Shown here: piece by piece, positions 42,211-51,511 of the stretch | Position numbering within the stretch: position 1 is the stretch's first letter | How the letters are laid out: every line of letters starts with the position of its first letter | Origin: Agreia bicolorata | GTDB taxonomy: Bacteria > Actinomycetota > Actinomycetes > Actinomycetales > Microbacteriaceae | DNA: 64,000 nucleotides | NCBI RefSeq assembly: GCF_000938265.1 | Contig: NZ_JYFC01000005.1 | Location: 220,198 to 284,197 of the forward strand | Direction of reading: 5' to 3' | Made by a program: the position numbers and the translations under genes | Notes under the pieces: model-generated | What the model was told of the DNA's origin: nothing | Databases searched by the model: none | The model's input: only the letters and a program-made list of their open reading frames with translations

Positions 42211-43745
42211 CGGTCGGATGCTCCCCACTTGGTCGCGACGTACGAGGGCGTGCCGCTCGGATCGGTCAGGGTCGACAGGAAGGCGGTAGACCAGCGCGAC
42301 ACGTCGTAGTCGCGCACCCGTTTGCGCAGCACGCGCATCCGTTTCGTGCGTTCGCTCTTCGTCATGTGAATAGCCTCGAGAATCGATTCCTTGAGGCCGT
42401 CGATGTCGTGCGGGTTCACGAGGAGAGCACTCTTCAGTTCGTCGGCCGCGCCGGCGAACTCGCTGAGGACCAGAACGCCGTCGTTGTCGAAGCGGCTCGC
42501 CACATACTCCTTGGCGACGAGATTCATTCCATCGCGAAGAGCGGTCACGAGCATCACATCGCTGGCGAGGTAGAGGGCCACCATCTCTTCTCGCGGGTAC
42601 CCCTGGTGCAGGTAGCTGATCGCGGTGTGGCTGATGCTCGAGTAATCGCCGTTGATGCGCCCGACCGTGAGCTCCACCTCGTCGCGCAGCTGCTGGTAGG
42701 CCGCGACGCGTTCGCGGCTCGGACTCGCGACCTGCACAAGCGTCACGTCTTCGACGGACACCGCGCCGTCGGCGAGGAGTTCACCGAAGGCCTTGAGCCG
42801 ATGGCCGATGCCCTTCGTGTAGTCGAGCCTGTCGACGCCCAGCATGACCACCTTGGGATTTCCGAGACCGGCGCGGATCTCCTTTGCCCTGGCCTGGATG
42901 TCGGGACGACGGGCGAGGTCTTCGAAGCTCTGCGTGTCGATAGAGATGGGAAAATGCCGGGCGTTCACGGTGCGCACCAGGCTGCCCTTCCTCGACGTGG
43001 AGACCCGGGCCGGCTCGATCGCCTCCGAGATCTCCTCGTCGATCGGCACGTCGATCGCTGTGCCCTTCGTTGTGAAGCTGAGCAGACGACGCACGGCCCG
43101 CGTGAAGTTGCCGGCGTCGGCCGCGCGCTGGAACCCGATGAGGTCGGCTCCGAGGAGCCCCTCGATGATCTGGGCCCGCCACGGCAACTGGGAGAAGATG
43201 CCGTATGCAGGAAAAGGAATGTGATTGAAGAAGCCGATGGTCAGATCCGGGCGCAGGTCTCGCAGCATCTTGGGAACGAGCTGCAGCTGATAGTCCTGAA
43301 CCCACACCGTGCCATCCGTTGCGGTGACCGATGCGGCCTTCTCGGCGAAGCGCTGATTGACGCGCACATACGATTCCCACCACTCACGGTGGTACGTGGG
43401 GGGCGCGATCACGTCGTGATAGAGCGGCCACAGGGTGTCGTTGGAGAAGCCCTCGTAATACTCCTCGATGTCGGCAGCACTGAGGGGCACGGGGACGATC
43501 GAGATGTCATCGTGCTCAAAGGGCTCCGACTCGTCATCGGCTACGCCGGCCCATCCGACCCATGCGCCGTCGGCCCGCTTCATGACCGGCTCGAGCGCGG
43601 TCACGAGGCCGCCCGGAGACGTGCGCCATTCGATGCTGCCGTCGGCGCGGGTCACCTTGTCGACAGGGAGCCTGTTAGAGACGACGACGAGGTCGTAGGT
43701 ACCGACAGGGGTGTTCGGCCGCGATGCGGCCTCGTCCGTGGAAAT
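42207..43745 (-). CDS. otsA: Trehalose-6-phosphate synthase with apparent ATT start codon
   Basis: This GT20 enzyme joins UDP-glucose and glucose 6-phosphate. The frame contains the essential N-terminal strand DLVVVSNRLPVD, then SPGGLVTAL, VWVQDYQLQLVPKMLR, FFNHIPFPAYGIFSQLPWR, LGVDRLDYTKGI and the C-terminal ALRDGMNLVAKEYVA. The first ordinary start codon (GTG at 43655) would delete VVVSNRLPV, which holds the conserved Asn-Arg at the glucose-6-phosphate site. No ATG, GTG, TTG or CTG occurs between that and an upstream TAG. An ATT at 43745 sits exactly 6 nt after GAGGAG and gives a normal 512-residue protein. I therefore take ATT as the start. ATT starts are very rare (infC is the classic case) and usually mean tight control. 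Confidence 0.9.
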   Translation of the reverse strand: MSTDEAASRPNTPVGTYDLVVVSNRLPVDKVTRADGSIEWRTSPGGLVTALEPVMKRADGAWVGWAGVADDESEPFEHDDISIVPVPLSAADIEEYYEGFSNDTLWPLYHDVIAPPTYHREWWESYVRVNQRFAEKAASVTATDGTVWVQDYQLQLVPKMLRDLRPDLTIGFFNHIPFPAYGIFSQLPWRAQIIEGLLGADLIGFQRAADAGNFTRAVRRLLSFTTKGTAIDVPIDEEISEAIEPARVSTSRKGSLVRTVNARHFPISIDTQSFEDLARRPDIQARAKEIRAGLGNPKVVMLGVDRLDYTKGIGHRLKAFGELLADGAVSVEDVTLVQVASPSRERVAAYQQLRDEVELTVGRINGDYSSISHTAISYLHQGYPREEMVALYLASDVMLVTALRDGMNLVAKEYVASRFDNDGVLVLSEFAGAADELKSALLVNPHDIDGLKESILEAIHMTKSERTKRMRVLRKRVRDYDVSRWSTAFLSTLTDPSGTPSYVATKWGASDR

Positions 43746-43932
43746 GGTGAACTCCTCGTTTGCGGCCGCCGAAGGCGTCGACCGTGTAGACCAGTGATCA
43801 GGCTACCAGTCCGTCCCCCGCATACACGGGGTGCCCAAGCGCGCGCTATACAAGGCGACCCCGGGCATCCGGAACCCCGGGTGGAAGGGCGGCACGAACG
43901 ACTAGCCTGAAAGCACGACCACGGAGGAACGC

Positions 43933-44127
43933 ATGCGCAAATTCATCTTCAACTCGAGTGTGATCGGTGCCGTCGTCGGCGCCTGGTCGGTGCTGCAGAC
44001 CACGAGGCAGGGGCCTCGCGACTGGCGCCTCGTTCTTATGTGGGTGAGCTGGGGAATCACCGTCGCCCTCGCCATCGGCAGCGTGCTGCAGGCAGACGAC
44101 GACGCGCGCGAGCTCGACGCGAAGTAG
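43933..44127 (+). CDS. Small membrane protein, unknown function
   Basis: This 64-residue protein has two hydrophobic segments, FNSSVIGAVVGAWSVLQ and LVLMWVSWGITVALAIGSVL, and an acidic tail (QADDDARELDAK). A GGAGG site lies 7 nt before the ATG. Family unknown. The 43746-43932 gap upstream, shared with otsA, shows only two CCCCGGG repeats. Confidence 0.75.
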   Translation: MRKFIFNSSVIGAVVGAWSVLQTTRQGPRDWRLVLMWVSWGITVALAIGSVLQADDDARELDAK

Positions 44128-44131
44128 CCGT

Positions 44132-44899
44132 TCAGGCGAGGAAGCCGCGCAGCAGCGCCTCCGAGCCCTCGAGGTGCTCACGCATCGCGACGGCGGCCTT
44201 CTCGGCGTCGCCCGTGAGGATCGCGAGAACGATCTGCTCGTGCTGCTCGTTCGAGTGGGCGATGTTGCGCTCGAGCAGTGGGATGTGGTCGAGGAACTCA
44301 TTGACGCGCATGCGATTGTCTGCCAGCAGCGCCATCAAAGACGGAACGCCCACGAGCTCTCCGATCGCGAGGTGCAGACGGGAGTCCAGTCGTCGGTAGT
44401 CGTCGACCGCGGCATCGGCGGTCTCACGCATGCTCGTCCACAGCAGTTCGCGCTGGGCCTTCGTCAGCGCTCGGTCAGCCGCCGCCCGAGCGGCACCGAC
44501 CTCGAGGATGCCGCGCAGGCCAAGCACGTCGTCGAGATCCTCCGGCGATACCTGCTCCGACTGCGGTGCGGTGTCATCGAGCACACCGCTCAGGCCGACC
44601 AGCGGAACCCGATCGCTCACGAAGGTTCCGCCGTAACGCCCGCGCCGCGACACGAGAAAGCCGGCATCCGCGAGTGCCTTGATCGCATCGCGCACGGTGT
44701 CGCGGCTCACCCCGAAGCGCAGAGCGAGATCGCGCTCGCTCGGAAGCGCCTCCCCCGGTGGAACAACCCCGAGCCGGATCGTCTGCAGCAGCCTCGAAAC
44801 GGTGTCTTCGAACGCGTTGCCGGTGCGCACCCGGCGCAACAGGGCGTCGCCGGCCAAACCGGCAGCATCCGGTTGTGGTCCGCCCACGGAATCGGTCAT
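44132..44899 (-). CDS. GntR/FadR-family regulator of the amine cluster
   Basis: This 255-residue regulator has a winged helix (LGVVPPGEALPSERDLALRF, GVSRDTVRDAIKALADAGFL) and a C-terminal FCD ligand domain rich in Asp/His (EVGAARAAADRALTKAQREL, RLHLAIGELVGV, NEQHEQIVLAIL). FadR-type members sense carboxylates or amine intermediates. It is last in the co-directional gene group 49175-44132 and probably controls it. Confidence 0.9.
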   Translation of the reverse strand: MTDSVGGPQPDAAGLAGDALLRRVRTGNAFEDTVSRLLQTIRLGVVPPGEALPSERDLALRFGVSRDTVRDAIKALADAGFLVSRRGRYGGTFVSDRVPLVGLSGVLDDTAPQSEQVSPEDLDDVLGLRGILEVGAARAAADRALTKAQRELLWTSMRETADAAVDDYRRLDSRLHLAIGELVGVPSLMALLADNRMRVNEFLDHIPLLERNIAHSNEQHEQIVLAILTGDAEKAAVAMREHLEGSEALLRGFLA

Positions 44900-44913
44900 C
44901 GCGTGGCCGCCCT

Positions 44914-45705
44914 CTATTCCGGCGTCACGTAGGCCGAGCTGATGCCTCCGTCTACGAGGAAGGTCGAGCCCGTGATGAACGACGAGTCGTCGCTGGCAAG
45001 GAACGCGACCGAGGCAGCCAGTTCCTCCGGCTCAGCGAACCGTCCGAGGGGAATATGCACCAGACGGCGCTGGGCGCGGGCCGGGTCCTTGGCGAACAGT
45101 TCCTGCAGCAGGGGCGTGTTCACGGGGCCCGGGCAGAGGGCGTTGACCCGGATGCCCTGGCGGGCGAACTGCACGCCCAGCTCGCGCGACATGGCGAGTA
45201 CGCCGCCCTTCGATGCCGTGTACGAGATCTGCGAGGTCGCCGAGCCCATCACGGCGACGAACGACGCGGTGTTGATGATCGATCCGCGTTTCTGCGGAAC
45301 CATGTAGCGCAGCGCGGCGCGCGAGCACAGATACACCGACTTGAGGTTCACGTCTTGAACCTTCTCCCACGCGGGAAGCTCGGTGGTCTCGATGGAGTCG
45401 TCGTCGGGTGGCGAGATTCCTGCGTTGTTGAAGGCAACGTCGACCGAGCCGTAGGTGTCGAAGGCCACCTTGAACAGGTTGTCGACCTGCGCCTCGTCGG
45501 TGACGTTCACCTGCACGAAGAGGCCGCCGACGGCAGCGGCCGCGCGCTCGCCCGATGCGGCATCCATGTCACCGATCACGACCGTGGCGCCCTCGGCGGC
45601 GAAGCGGCGGGCGGTGGCGAAGCCGATGCCGCTGGCCCCGCCCGTGATCACCGCCACCTTTCCGGCGAGGCGCTTCGTGAGGTCGATGGTGGGCAGGTCG
45701 GTCAT
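44914..45705 (-). CDS. SDR-family oxidoreductase (3-oxoacyl-ACP reductase-like)
   Basis: This 263-residue classical SDR has KVAVITGGASGIGFATARRF (TGxxxGIG), NNAGISPP, a Ser near SFVAVMGS and the catalytic YTASKGG (YxxxK). The substrate is unknown; in this operon it may act on an aldehyde or hydroxy intermediate of amine breakdown. It overlaps the aldehyde dehydrogenase stop by 4 nt. Confidence 0.9.
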   Translation of the reverse strand: MTDLPTIDLTKRLAGKVAVITGGASGIGFATARRFAAEGATVVIGDMDAASGERAAAAVGGLFVQVNVTDEAQVDNLFKVAFDTYGSVDVAFNNAGISPPDDDSIETTELPAWEKVQDVNLKSVYLCSRAALRYMVPQKRGSIINTASFVAVMGSATSQISYTASKGGVLAMSRELGVQFARQGIRVNALCPGPVNTPLLQELFAKDPARAQRRLVHIPLGRFAEPEELAASVAFLASDDSSFITGSTFLVDGGISSAYVTPE

Positions 45706-47069
45706 GAGAGCTCCTCTACGGCGATGAAGACGTTCTTGGTGTCGGTGAAACTGAGGGGTGCGTCGGGGCCGAGCTCGCGGCCGAGGCCCGATTGCTTGAA
45801 GCCGCCGAACGGGGTGCTGTAGCGCACGGAGGAGTGCGAGTTCACCGAGAGGTTGCCGGCCTCGACGCCGCGGGAGACGCGCAGCGCGCGGCCGACGTCG
45901 CGGGTCCAGATCGAGCCCGACAGGCCGTACTCGGTGGCGTTCGCCAGCGAGACCGCGTCGGCCTCGTCGTCGAACGGGAGCACTGTCACGACCGGGCCGA
46001 AGATCTCCTCCGTTGCCGTGCGGTCGGTGCGCCCGGGAGTGAGCACGGTCGGCGGGAACCAGTAGCCCGGGCCCTGCGGCGCGGATCCGCGGAAGGCGAC
46101 CTGGCTGTCGTCGGGAACGTACGAGCTCACCGACGCGTGGTGCTTCGCCGAGACGAGCGGACCCATCTCCGTGGCCTCGTCGTTCGGGTCGCCGACCACG
46201 ACCTTGTTCACCGCGGGCTCGAGCAGCTCCATAAAGCGGTCATAGACACTGCGTTCGACAAGGATGCGACTGCGCGCGCAGCAGTCCTGCCCCGCGTTAT
46301 CGAAGACTCCCGCAGGCGCCGACGCCGCGGCCTTCTCGAGATCGGAGTCGGCGAACACGATGTTGGCGCTCTTGCCGCCGAGCTCGAGGGTCACCCTCTT
46401 CACCTGCTCGGCACTGCCCGCCATGATCTTCTTGCCGACCGCGGTCGATCCGGTGAACACGACCTTGCGCACGGTCTGGTTCGTGACGAAGCGGTCGCCG
46501 ACCACCGATCCGTGGCCCGGCAGCACCTGGAACAGCCCGTCGGGCAGCCCGGCTTCGCGGCCGATCTCGGCGAGCCGCATCGAGGTCAGCGGCGTCCACT
46601 CGGCCGGCTTCAGCACCACCGCGTTGCCTGCCGCGAGCGCCGGGGCGAATCCCCACGCGGCGATGGTCATGGGAAAGTTCCATGGCGTGATGACTCCGAC
46701 GACTCCCAGCGGCTCGTGGAAGGTCACGTCGAGTCCACCCGCGACAGGGATCTGCTTGCCGAACAAACGCTCCGGCGCGGCCGAGTAGTACGTGAGCACG
46801 TCGCGCACGTGGCCCGCTTCCCAGCGTGCCTGGCCGATCGGATGGCCGGAATTCACAGTCTCCAGCCGGGCGAGGGCCTCGACGTTCGCGTCGACGGCCG
46901 CGGCGAAGTCGCGCAGGGCCTGGGCCCGCTCAGCCGGGGCCCGACGCGCCCATGCCTTCTGCGCATCCGCCGCCCGCGCGATGGCGTCGTCGGTGCCCGC
47001 CACGTCGAAGAGCTCGACGTCGGTGACAACCTCTTCGGTAGCCGGGTTGATCACGGTATAGCTGCTCAT
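45702..47069 (-). CDS. Aldehyde dehydrogenase (PuuC/BADH-like)
   Basis: This 455-residue NAD(P) enzyme starts MSSYTVINPATEEVVTDVEL. It shows PWNFPMTIAAWGFAPALAAG, TGSTAVGKKIM, the general base ELGGKSANIVF and the catalytic cysteine in NAGQDCCARSRIL, then EEIFGPVV. I chose the ATG at 47069 because it overlaps the hydrolase stop by 4 nt. It would oxidise a gamma-glutamyl aldehyde or aminoaldehyde made from the amine. Confidence 0.92.
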   Translation of the reverse strand: MSSYTVINPATEEVVTDVELFDVAGTDDAIARAADAQKAWARRAPAERAQALRDFAAAVDANVEALARLETVNSGHPIGQARWEAGHVRDVLTYYSAAPERLFGKQIPVAGGLDVTFHEPLGVVGVITPWNFPMTIAAWGFAPALAAGNAVVLKPAEWTPLTSMRLAEIGREAGLPDGLFQVLPGHGSVVGDRFVTNQTVRKVVFTGSTAVGKKIMAGSAEQVKRVTLELGGKSANIVFADSDLEKAAASAPAGVFDNAGQDCCARSRILVERSVYDRFMELLEPAVNKVVVGDPNDEATEMGPLVSAKHHASVSSYVPDDSQVAFRGSAPQGPGYWFPPTVLTPGRTDRTATEEIFGPVVTVLPFDDEADAVSLANATEYGLSGSIWTRDVGRALRVSRGVEAGNLSVNSHSSVRYSTPFGGFKQSGLGRELGPDAPLSFTDTKNVFIAVEELS

Positions 47070-47821
47070 GCTGTCGGGTTTTCCTGTTCCTGTGCTCGGT
47101 ACTGTCGGGCGGCGTCGACGAGGCCGGCGAACAGCCGGATGTCGTCGGGCGACTCCTCGGGGTGCCACTGCACGGCGACGCCGAACGGCACCGAGTCGAG
47201 CTCGACGGCCTCGATCGTTCCATCGGGGGTGCGCGCGGTGACGACGAGGCCGTCTCCGAGCGCGTCGATGGCCTGGTGGTGGTAGACGGGAACGTCGATT
47301 TCGTCGCTCTCGAGAAGCGACGCGAGGCGCGACCCCTGTTCGACGCCGACCTCCACGTGGTTGAAGACTCCGCCACCCGCCTGGTACCGACGGTCACCGA
47401 CCACGTCGGGAAGGTGCTGGTGCAGGGTTCCGCCCCGCGCGACGTTCAGCATCTGCGCTCCCCTGCAGATGCCGAGGAATGGGATCTCGCGGTCGATGGC
47501 GCGGCGCAGCAGGGTGTCCTCCCACGCGTCGCGGTCGAGACGAGGCTCGTCGGTCTCGGGGTGCGCATCCTGCCCGTAGCGCGACGGCTCGATGTCTTTG
47601 CCGCCGGTGAGGATCAGGCCGTCGAGAGAGTCGAGAAGGCGATCCGCGATCGCGTCGCTGATGGCCTGGGGTGGAAGCAGCACGGCGATGCCCCCGGCCT
47701 TCTCTACGGCATCGAAGTACACCTTCGGAAGGAACGAGGCGGGAACATCCCAGACTCCGGTCTTCGCGCGTTCGAGGTAGGTCGTGAGGCCAATGACGGG
47801 CAGGTGATCAGAGGCGCTCAA
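47066..47821 (-). CDS. Gamma-glutamyl-GABA hydrolase-like class I amidotransferase (PuuD-like)
   Basis: This 251-residue protein is a peptidase C26/PuuD homologue: LDGLILTGGKDIEPSRYG, the nucleophile in FLGICRGAQMLNVARGGTL and the His-Glu pair in GVAVQWHPEESPD. It removes the gamma-glutamyl group after oxidation of a glutamylated amine. It overlaps the glutamine-synthetase-like gene upstream (14 nt) and the dehydrogenase downstream (4 nt). Confidence 0.92.
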   Translation of the reverse strand: MSASDHLPVIGLTTYLERAKTGVWDVPASFLPKVYFDAVEKAGGIAVLLPPQAISDAIADRLLDSLDGLILTGGKDIEPSRYGQDAHPETDEPRLDRDAWEDTLLRRAIDREIPFLGICRGAQMLNVARGGTLHQHLPDVVGDRRYQAGGGVFNHVEVGVEQGSRLASLLESDEIDVPVYHHQAIDALGDGLVVTARTPDGTIEAVELDSVPFGVAVQWHPEESPDDIRLFAGLVDAARQYRAQEQENPTA

Positions 47822-49175
47822 AGCCGCGCACCCTCTCCCAGTCGGTGACGGCGCTGTCGAAGGCCTTCAGCTCGATGCGCGCGTTGTTCACGTAGTGGTC
47901 GACGACCTCGTCGCCGAACGCGGCCCGCGCGATCTCGCTCGAGGCGAAGAGCTCGGCCGCATCGCGCAGGTTTGTGGGCACGCGCGGCGCACCCGAAGTG
48001 TAGGCGTTGCCCACGGTCGCGTCTTCGAGTTCGAGCTGGTTCTCGATTCCGTAGAGACCGCCCGCGATCAGCGCCGCCGTAGCGAGGTACTGGTTCACGT
48101 CACCCCCAGGAACGCGATTCTCGACGCGCATTCCGAGGCCCTTGCCCACCACGCGCAGGGCGCAGGTGCGGTTGTCGAGGCCCCATGCCACCGCCGTCGG
48201 CGCGAACGAGCCGTCGACGTAACGCTTGTACGAGTTGATGTTGGGCGCGAAGAACAGCGTCAGCTCGCGCAGGGTCTTGAGCTGGCCGGCCATGAAATGA
48301 CGGAACATGTCGGACATGCCGTTTTCGGCATCCTTGTCGGCGAAGACGGCCGTGCCGTCGGTGCCCCTGAGGCTGATGTGCACGTGGCACGAGTTGCCCT
48401 CGCGCTCGTTGAACTTGGCCATGAACGTGAGCGACTTGCCGTGCCGATCCGCGATCTCTTTCGCGCCGTTCTTGTAGATCGAGTGGTTATCGCAGGTGAC
48501 CATGGCGTCGTCGTAGCGAAAGCCGATCTCCTGCTGCCCGAAGTTGCACTCGCCCTTCACGCCCTCGCAGTACATGCCCGCGCCATCCATCGACACCCGG
48601 ATGTCGCGCAGCAGCGGCTCCATGCGCGTGGAGGCGAGCAGGGCGTAGTCGATGTTGTAGTCGCTCGCCGCAGTGAGGTCGCGGTACCCCTTCGACCACG
48701 CCGAGCGGTAGCTGTCGTCGAAGACGATGAACTCGAGTTCGGTGGCGACGAAGGCCTCGAGGCCGCGGTCAGCCAGGCGCTTCATCTGCGCGGCCAGGAT
48801 CTGCCGGGGCGACGGCTCGACCGGTGCCCCGTCGAGCCAGTGCAGATCTGCGGTGACCATGGCAGTGCCCGGCAACCACGGGATCGTTCGCAGGGTCGAC
48901 ATGTCGGGCATCATCGCCATGTCGCCGTAGCCGTGCTCCCAGCTCGACATGTCGTAGCCGTCGACGGTGTTCATCTCGACGTCGACCGCGAGCAGATAGT
49001 TGCAGCACTCGGCACCGTGCGAGGCGGCGTCTTCGACGAAGAGGCGAGCCGAGAGCCGCTTGCCCACGAGCCGACCCTGCATGTCGGTGAAGGCCACGAT
49101 CACGGTGTCGATCTCGCCCGCCGAGACCTGTGCGGTCAGGGCGTCGAGCGTGAGATTTCCTGCGGTGGATGCCAC
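47808..49175 (-). CDS. Glutamine synthetase-like gamma-glutamylamine synthetase (PuuA/GlnA4 type)
   Basis: This 455-residue member of the GS family lacks the adenylylation loop. Visible parts are VDVEMNTVDGYDMSSWEHGY, LEFIVFDDSYRSAW, GECNFGQQEIGFRYDDAM, MAKFNEREGNSCHVHISLRG, FAPNINSYKRYVDGSFAPTA and ENRVPGGDVNQYLATAALIA. It would attach glutamate to an amine using ATP. I chose a GTG at 49175, since AAGGAG lies 6 nt before it; an ATG at 49190 in the same frame contains that site. It is the first gene of the amine operon and divergent from the permease. Confidence 0.9.
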   Translation of the reverse strand: MASTAGNLTLDALTAQVSAGEIDTVIVAFTDMQGRLVGKRLSARLFVEDAASHGAECCNYLLAVDVEMNTVDGYDMSSWEHGYGDMAMMPDMSTLRTIPWLPGTAMVTADLHWLDGAPVEPSPRQILAAQMKRLADRGLEAFVATELEFIVFDDSYRSAWSKGYRDLTAASDYNIDYALLASTRMEPLLRDIRVSMDGAGMYCEGVKGECNFGQQEIGFRYDDAMVTCDNHSIYKNGAKEIADRHGKSLTFMAKFNEREGNSCHVHISLRGTDGTAVFADKDAENGMSDMFRHFMAGQLKTLRELTLFFAPNINSYKRYVDGSFAPTAVAWGLDNRTCALRVVGKGLGMRVENRVPGGDVNQYLATAALIAGGLYGIENQLELEDATVGNAYTSGAPRVPTNLRDAAELFASSEIARAAFGDEVVDHYVNNARIELKAFDSAVTDWERVRGFERL

Positions 49176-49420
49176 GGTGTGCTCCTTCATCGATGGTCGC
49201 CACGGGCGATTCCTGCACTGCAGAACCCGTCAACCCGACCATTACACCACACAGCTTTACTGGCTTGGTCTGCATTTTTACCGGAGTTCGTAACACGCAA
49301 TTTACACACAAAGGTTGCATGAACCAACCAATAGAACGCTAGTGTGTGGTCAATTCGTGCGAGGAAGCCGATGGCGTTCCGCTGTGCACTGCCGAGACAA
49401 CGAGCTACCGGAGGATCCAC

Positions 49421-50992
49421 GTGACTGACAGCAAGACCCGCCGTTCTGGCGTCACCTACAGCAAGGCCGCAGACGGCTACTTCGAGAAACGCACCCTCAA
49501 GAGATCAGCCGGCATCTGGGGCCTGTGGGGCCTTGCCGTGGCTGCTGTCATCTCGGGTGACTTCTCGGGCTGGAACTTCGGAATCGACTTTGCCGGCTTC
49601 GGCGGAATGCTCATCGCCTTCGCCCTACTCATCGTTATGTACTACGGCATGATCTTCTCGATCGGCGAGATGGCTGCTGCCATGCCTCACACGGGAGGCG
49701 CATACTCGTTCGCGCGATCGGCTATGGGGCCATGGGGAGGCCTGGTCACGGGCCTGGCTGAGACTATCGAGTACGTGGCCACCACGGGCGTGATCGTCTT
49801 CTTCTCCGCGCAGTATGCGAACAGCATCACAACAGAACTGCTGAACTTCGATCTCTCCGACAACATGTGGATCTGGTGGCTCGTGCTCTACGTCGCCTTC
49901 ATCGCACTGAACGCCGCAGGGGCGGCGATCTCGTTCAAGTTCGCGATCGTCGTCTCGATCATCTCCATCGCGATCCTGCTCGTCTTCTCGGCCATGGCCG
50001 CCTTCTCTGGCCTCTTCAGCTGGGACAGCCTCTTCAACATCGAACCCGACCCGGGCCAGTCTGCGTTCCTGCCGCACGGCGTGGTTCCGATCCTGTTCGC
50101 CTTGCCGTTCGCCATGTGGTTCTTCCTGGGAATCGAAGAGCTGCCGCTCGCTGCCGAGGAGGCACACAACCCCGTTCGAGACATCCCCAAAGCCGGCTTC
50201 TGGGCCCGCGGAACGCTCATCGTCACGGGCCTGCTCATCCTGTTCCTGAACACCGGCGTGATCGGTGCAGAGAAGATGGGAGTTTCGGCCGAGCCTCTGC
50301 TCGACGGATTCCGCGCCATCGTCGGCGACCAGGCGGCGGCCGCTCTCGCTCTCTTCGCGCTAGTCGGACTACTCGCCTCGCTGCAGGGCATCATGTTCGC
50401 CTACGGACGCAACATGTACTCCCTCTCGCGCGCCGGCTACTACCCGAAGTTCTTCTCGCTCACCGGCAAGCGCCAGACGCCGTGGGTCGCCCTCACTGTG
50501 GGTGCGGTCATCGGATTCATCGCCCTCATCGTGCTCGACGTGCTCTCGAAGGTCGACAAAGACGGCGCCGGCGCGGTGGCGGGCGCCATCATTCTGAACA
50601 TCGCCGTGTGGGGCGCCGTCGTGGCCTACCTGCTTCAGATGATCTCCTTCGTGATCCTTCGCAAGAAGTTCCCCAACGCCAAGCGTCCGTACGTGAGTCC
50701 GTGGGGCATCCCGGGCGCTGTGGTCGCCGGCGTGATCTCCGCGCTCATCTTCCTGGGCTTCCTGCTCAACGTCACCTTCCAGCCGGCAATCATCGCGATC
50801 GTGATCGTCTATGCGCTGATCCTCCTCGGATTCGCCCTGTGGGGGCGGAAGCAGCTCGTGCTGTCTCCCGAAGAGGAGTACGCGCTCTCGGGCGGACTAC
50901 ACGGCGACCCCGAGACCGACGGCTACGGCGGCGCGGTGGCCGAGGAGATCCGGTCGGAGGACCTCGACCCCTCCGGCCACCCGAAGGGTTAA
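49421..50992 (+). CDS. APC-superfamily amine permease (ethanolamine permease-like)
   Basis: This 523-residue transporter has 12 predicted helices: LWGLAVAAVISGDFSGWNFG near the N-terminus, FSIGEMAAAMPHTGGAYSFA, MWFFLGIEELPLAAEEAHNP and GIMFAYGRNMYSLSRAGYYP. The pattern is closest to ethanolamine permeases of the APC group. The GTG at 49421 has GGAGG 7 nt upstream. The 245-nt divergent region contains ACCACACA (49246) and its inverse TGTGTGGT (49343), possible operator halves. It probably feeds the gamma-glutamylation pathway on the other strand. Confidence 0.9.
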   Translation: MTDSKTRRSGVTYSKAADGYFEKRTLKRSAGIWGLWGLAVAAVISGDFSGWNFGIDFAGFGGMLIAFALLIVMYYGMIFSIGEMAAAMPHTGGAYSFARSAMGPWGGLVTGLAETIEYVATTGVIVFFSAQYANSITTELLNFDLSDNMWIWWLVLYVAFIALNAAGAAISFKFAIVVSIISIAILLVFSAMAAFSGLFSWDSLFNIEPDPGQSAFLPHGVVPILFALPFAMWFFLGIEELPLAAEEAHNPVRDIPKAGFWARGTLIVTGLLILFLNTGVIGAEKMGVSAEPLLDGFRAIVGDQAAAALALFALVGLLASLQGIMFAYGRNMYSLSRAGYYPKFFSLTGKRQTPWVALTVGAVIGFIALIVLDVLSKVDKDGAGAVAGAIILNIAVWGAVVAYLLQMISFVILRKKFPNAKRPYVSPWGIPGAVVAGVISALIFLGFLLNVTFQPAIIAIVIVYALILLGFALWGRKQLVLSPEEEYALSGGLHGDPETDGYGGAVAEEIRSEDLDPSGHPKG

Positions 50993-51024
50993 CGAGACCC
51001 TTCTGAAACCTGTCGCCCACAGGT

Positions 51025-51053
51025 CGCGATCCCGTCTATCAGGCGGGATCGCG
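51025..51053 (+). terminator. Terminator hairpin after the amine permease
   Basis: CGCGATCCCG (51025-51034) pairs perfectly with CGGGATCGCG (51044-51053), loop 9 nt. It lies about 30 nt after the permease stop. No U-tract. Confidence 0.65.
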
Positions 51054-51124
51054 GCGTGTCTGCGGCCCTATTCGGAGCCTGCAGAGCACACTTCTCTTAC
51101 GACCGTGGTGGGAAGGTGTGACAG

Positions 51125-51487
51125 ATGCTCGGATGGCGACGACGCGCAAAGGCAGAACAACAAGACGAGGCTAACCAGCAGCGACTTTCCGAGCTGGTGA
51201 ATCAGACCCTCATGGAGAACTTCGGACCGTATGGGTCATTCGCCATCACGCGGCGCACCGAGGTCGACACCGACGACATCTTTCACACCGTTCTGGCGGC
51301 ATCGGTCGCCCGCGACATCGTCTCGACACTGACGAGCCACGGAGTCTTCCGCGTCGCAGAGACGCCCGCATCGCGCACCCCTCTCGCCCCGATCAACACC
51401 GTTGATGTTCCCGCCGAGCTGGCCAAGGCTGTCACCGACGCGGCGCCGCGCACCACGACGCTCGTCGGGCCCGTGCGCGCCGCATAG
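51125..51487 (+). CDS. Conserved-looking small soluble protein, unknown function
   Basis: This 120-residue protein has a basic N-terminus (MLGWRRRAKAEQQ), a helical middle (QQRLSELVNQTLMENFGPYG) and a plain C-terminal half. A ribosome binding site (AAGGTG) lies about 8 nt upstream. No family recognised. It is convergent with zwf. Confidence 0.7.
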   Translation: MLGWRRRAKAEQQDEANQQRLSELVNQTLMENFGPYGSFAITRRTEVDTDDIFHTVLAASVARDIVSTLTSHGVFRVAETPASRTPLAPINTVDVPAELAKAVTDAAPRTTTLVGPVRAA

Positions 51488-51511
51488 CTTCTTAGGACAC
51501 CATCGCGAGTA

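Noticed and set aside
43653..43655. GTG start for otsA
   Set aside because: It would remove the conserved VVVSNRLPV strand needed for substrate binding, and no good ribosome binding site precedes it.
42090..43910. A 606-codon plus-strand frame opposite otsAB
   Set aside because: Antisense shadow of otsA and otsB in high-GC DNA, no ribosome binding site and no motif.
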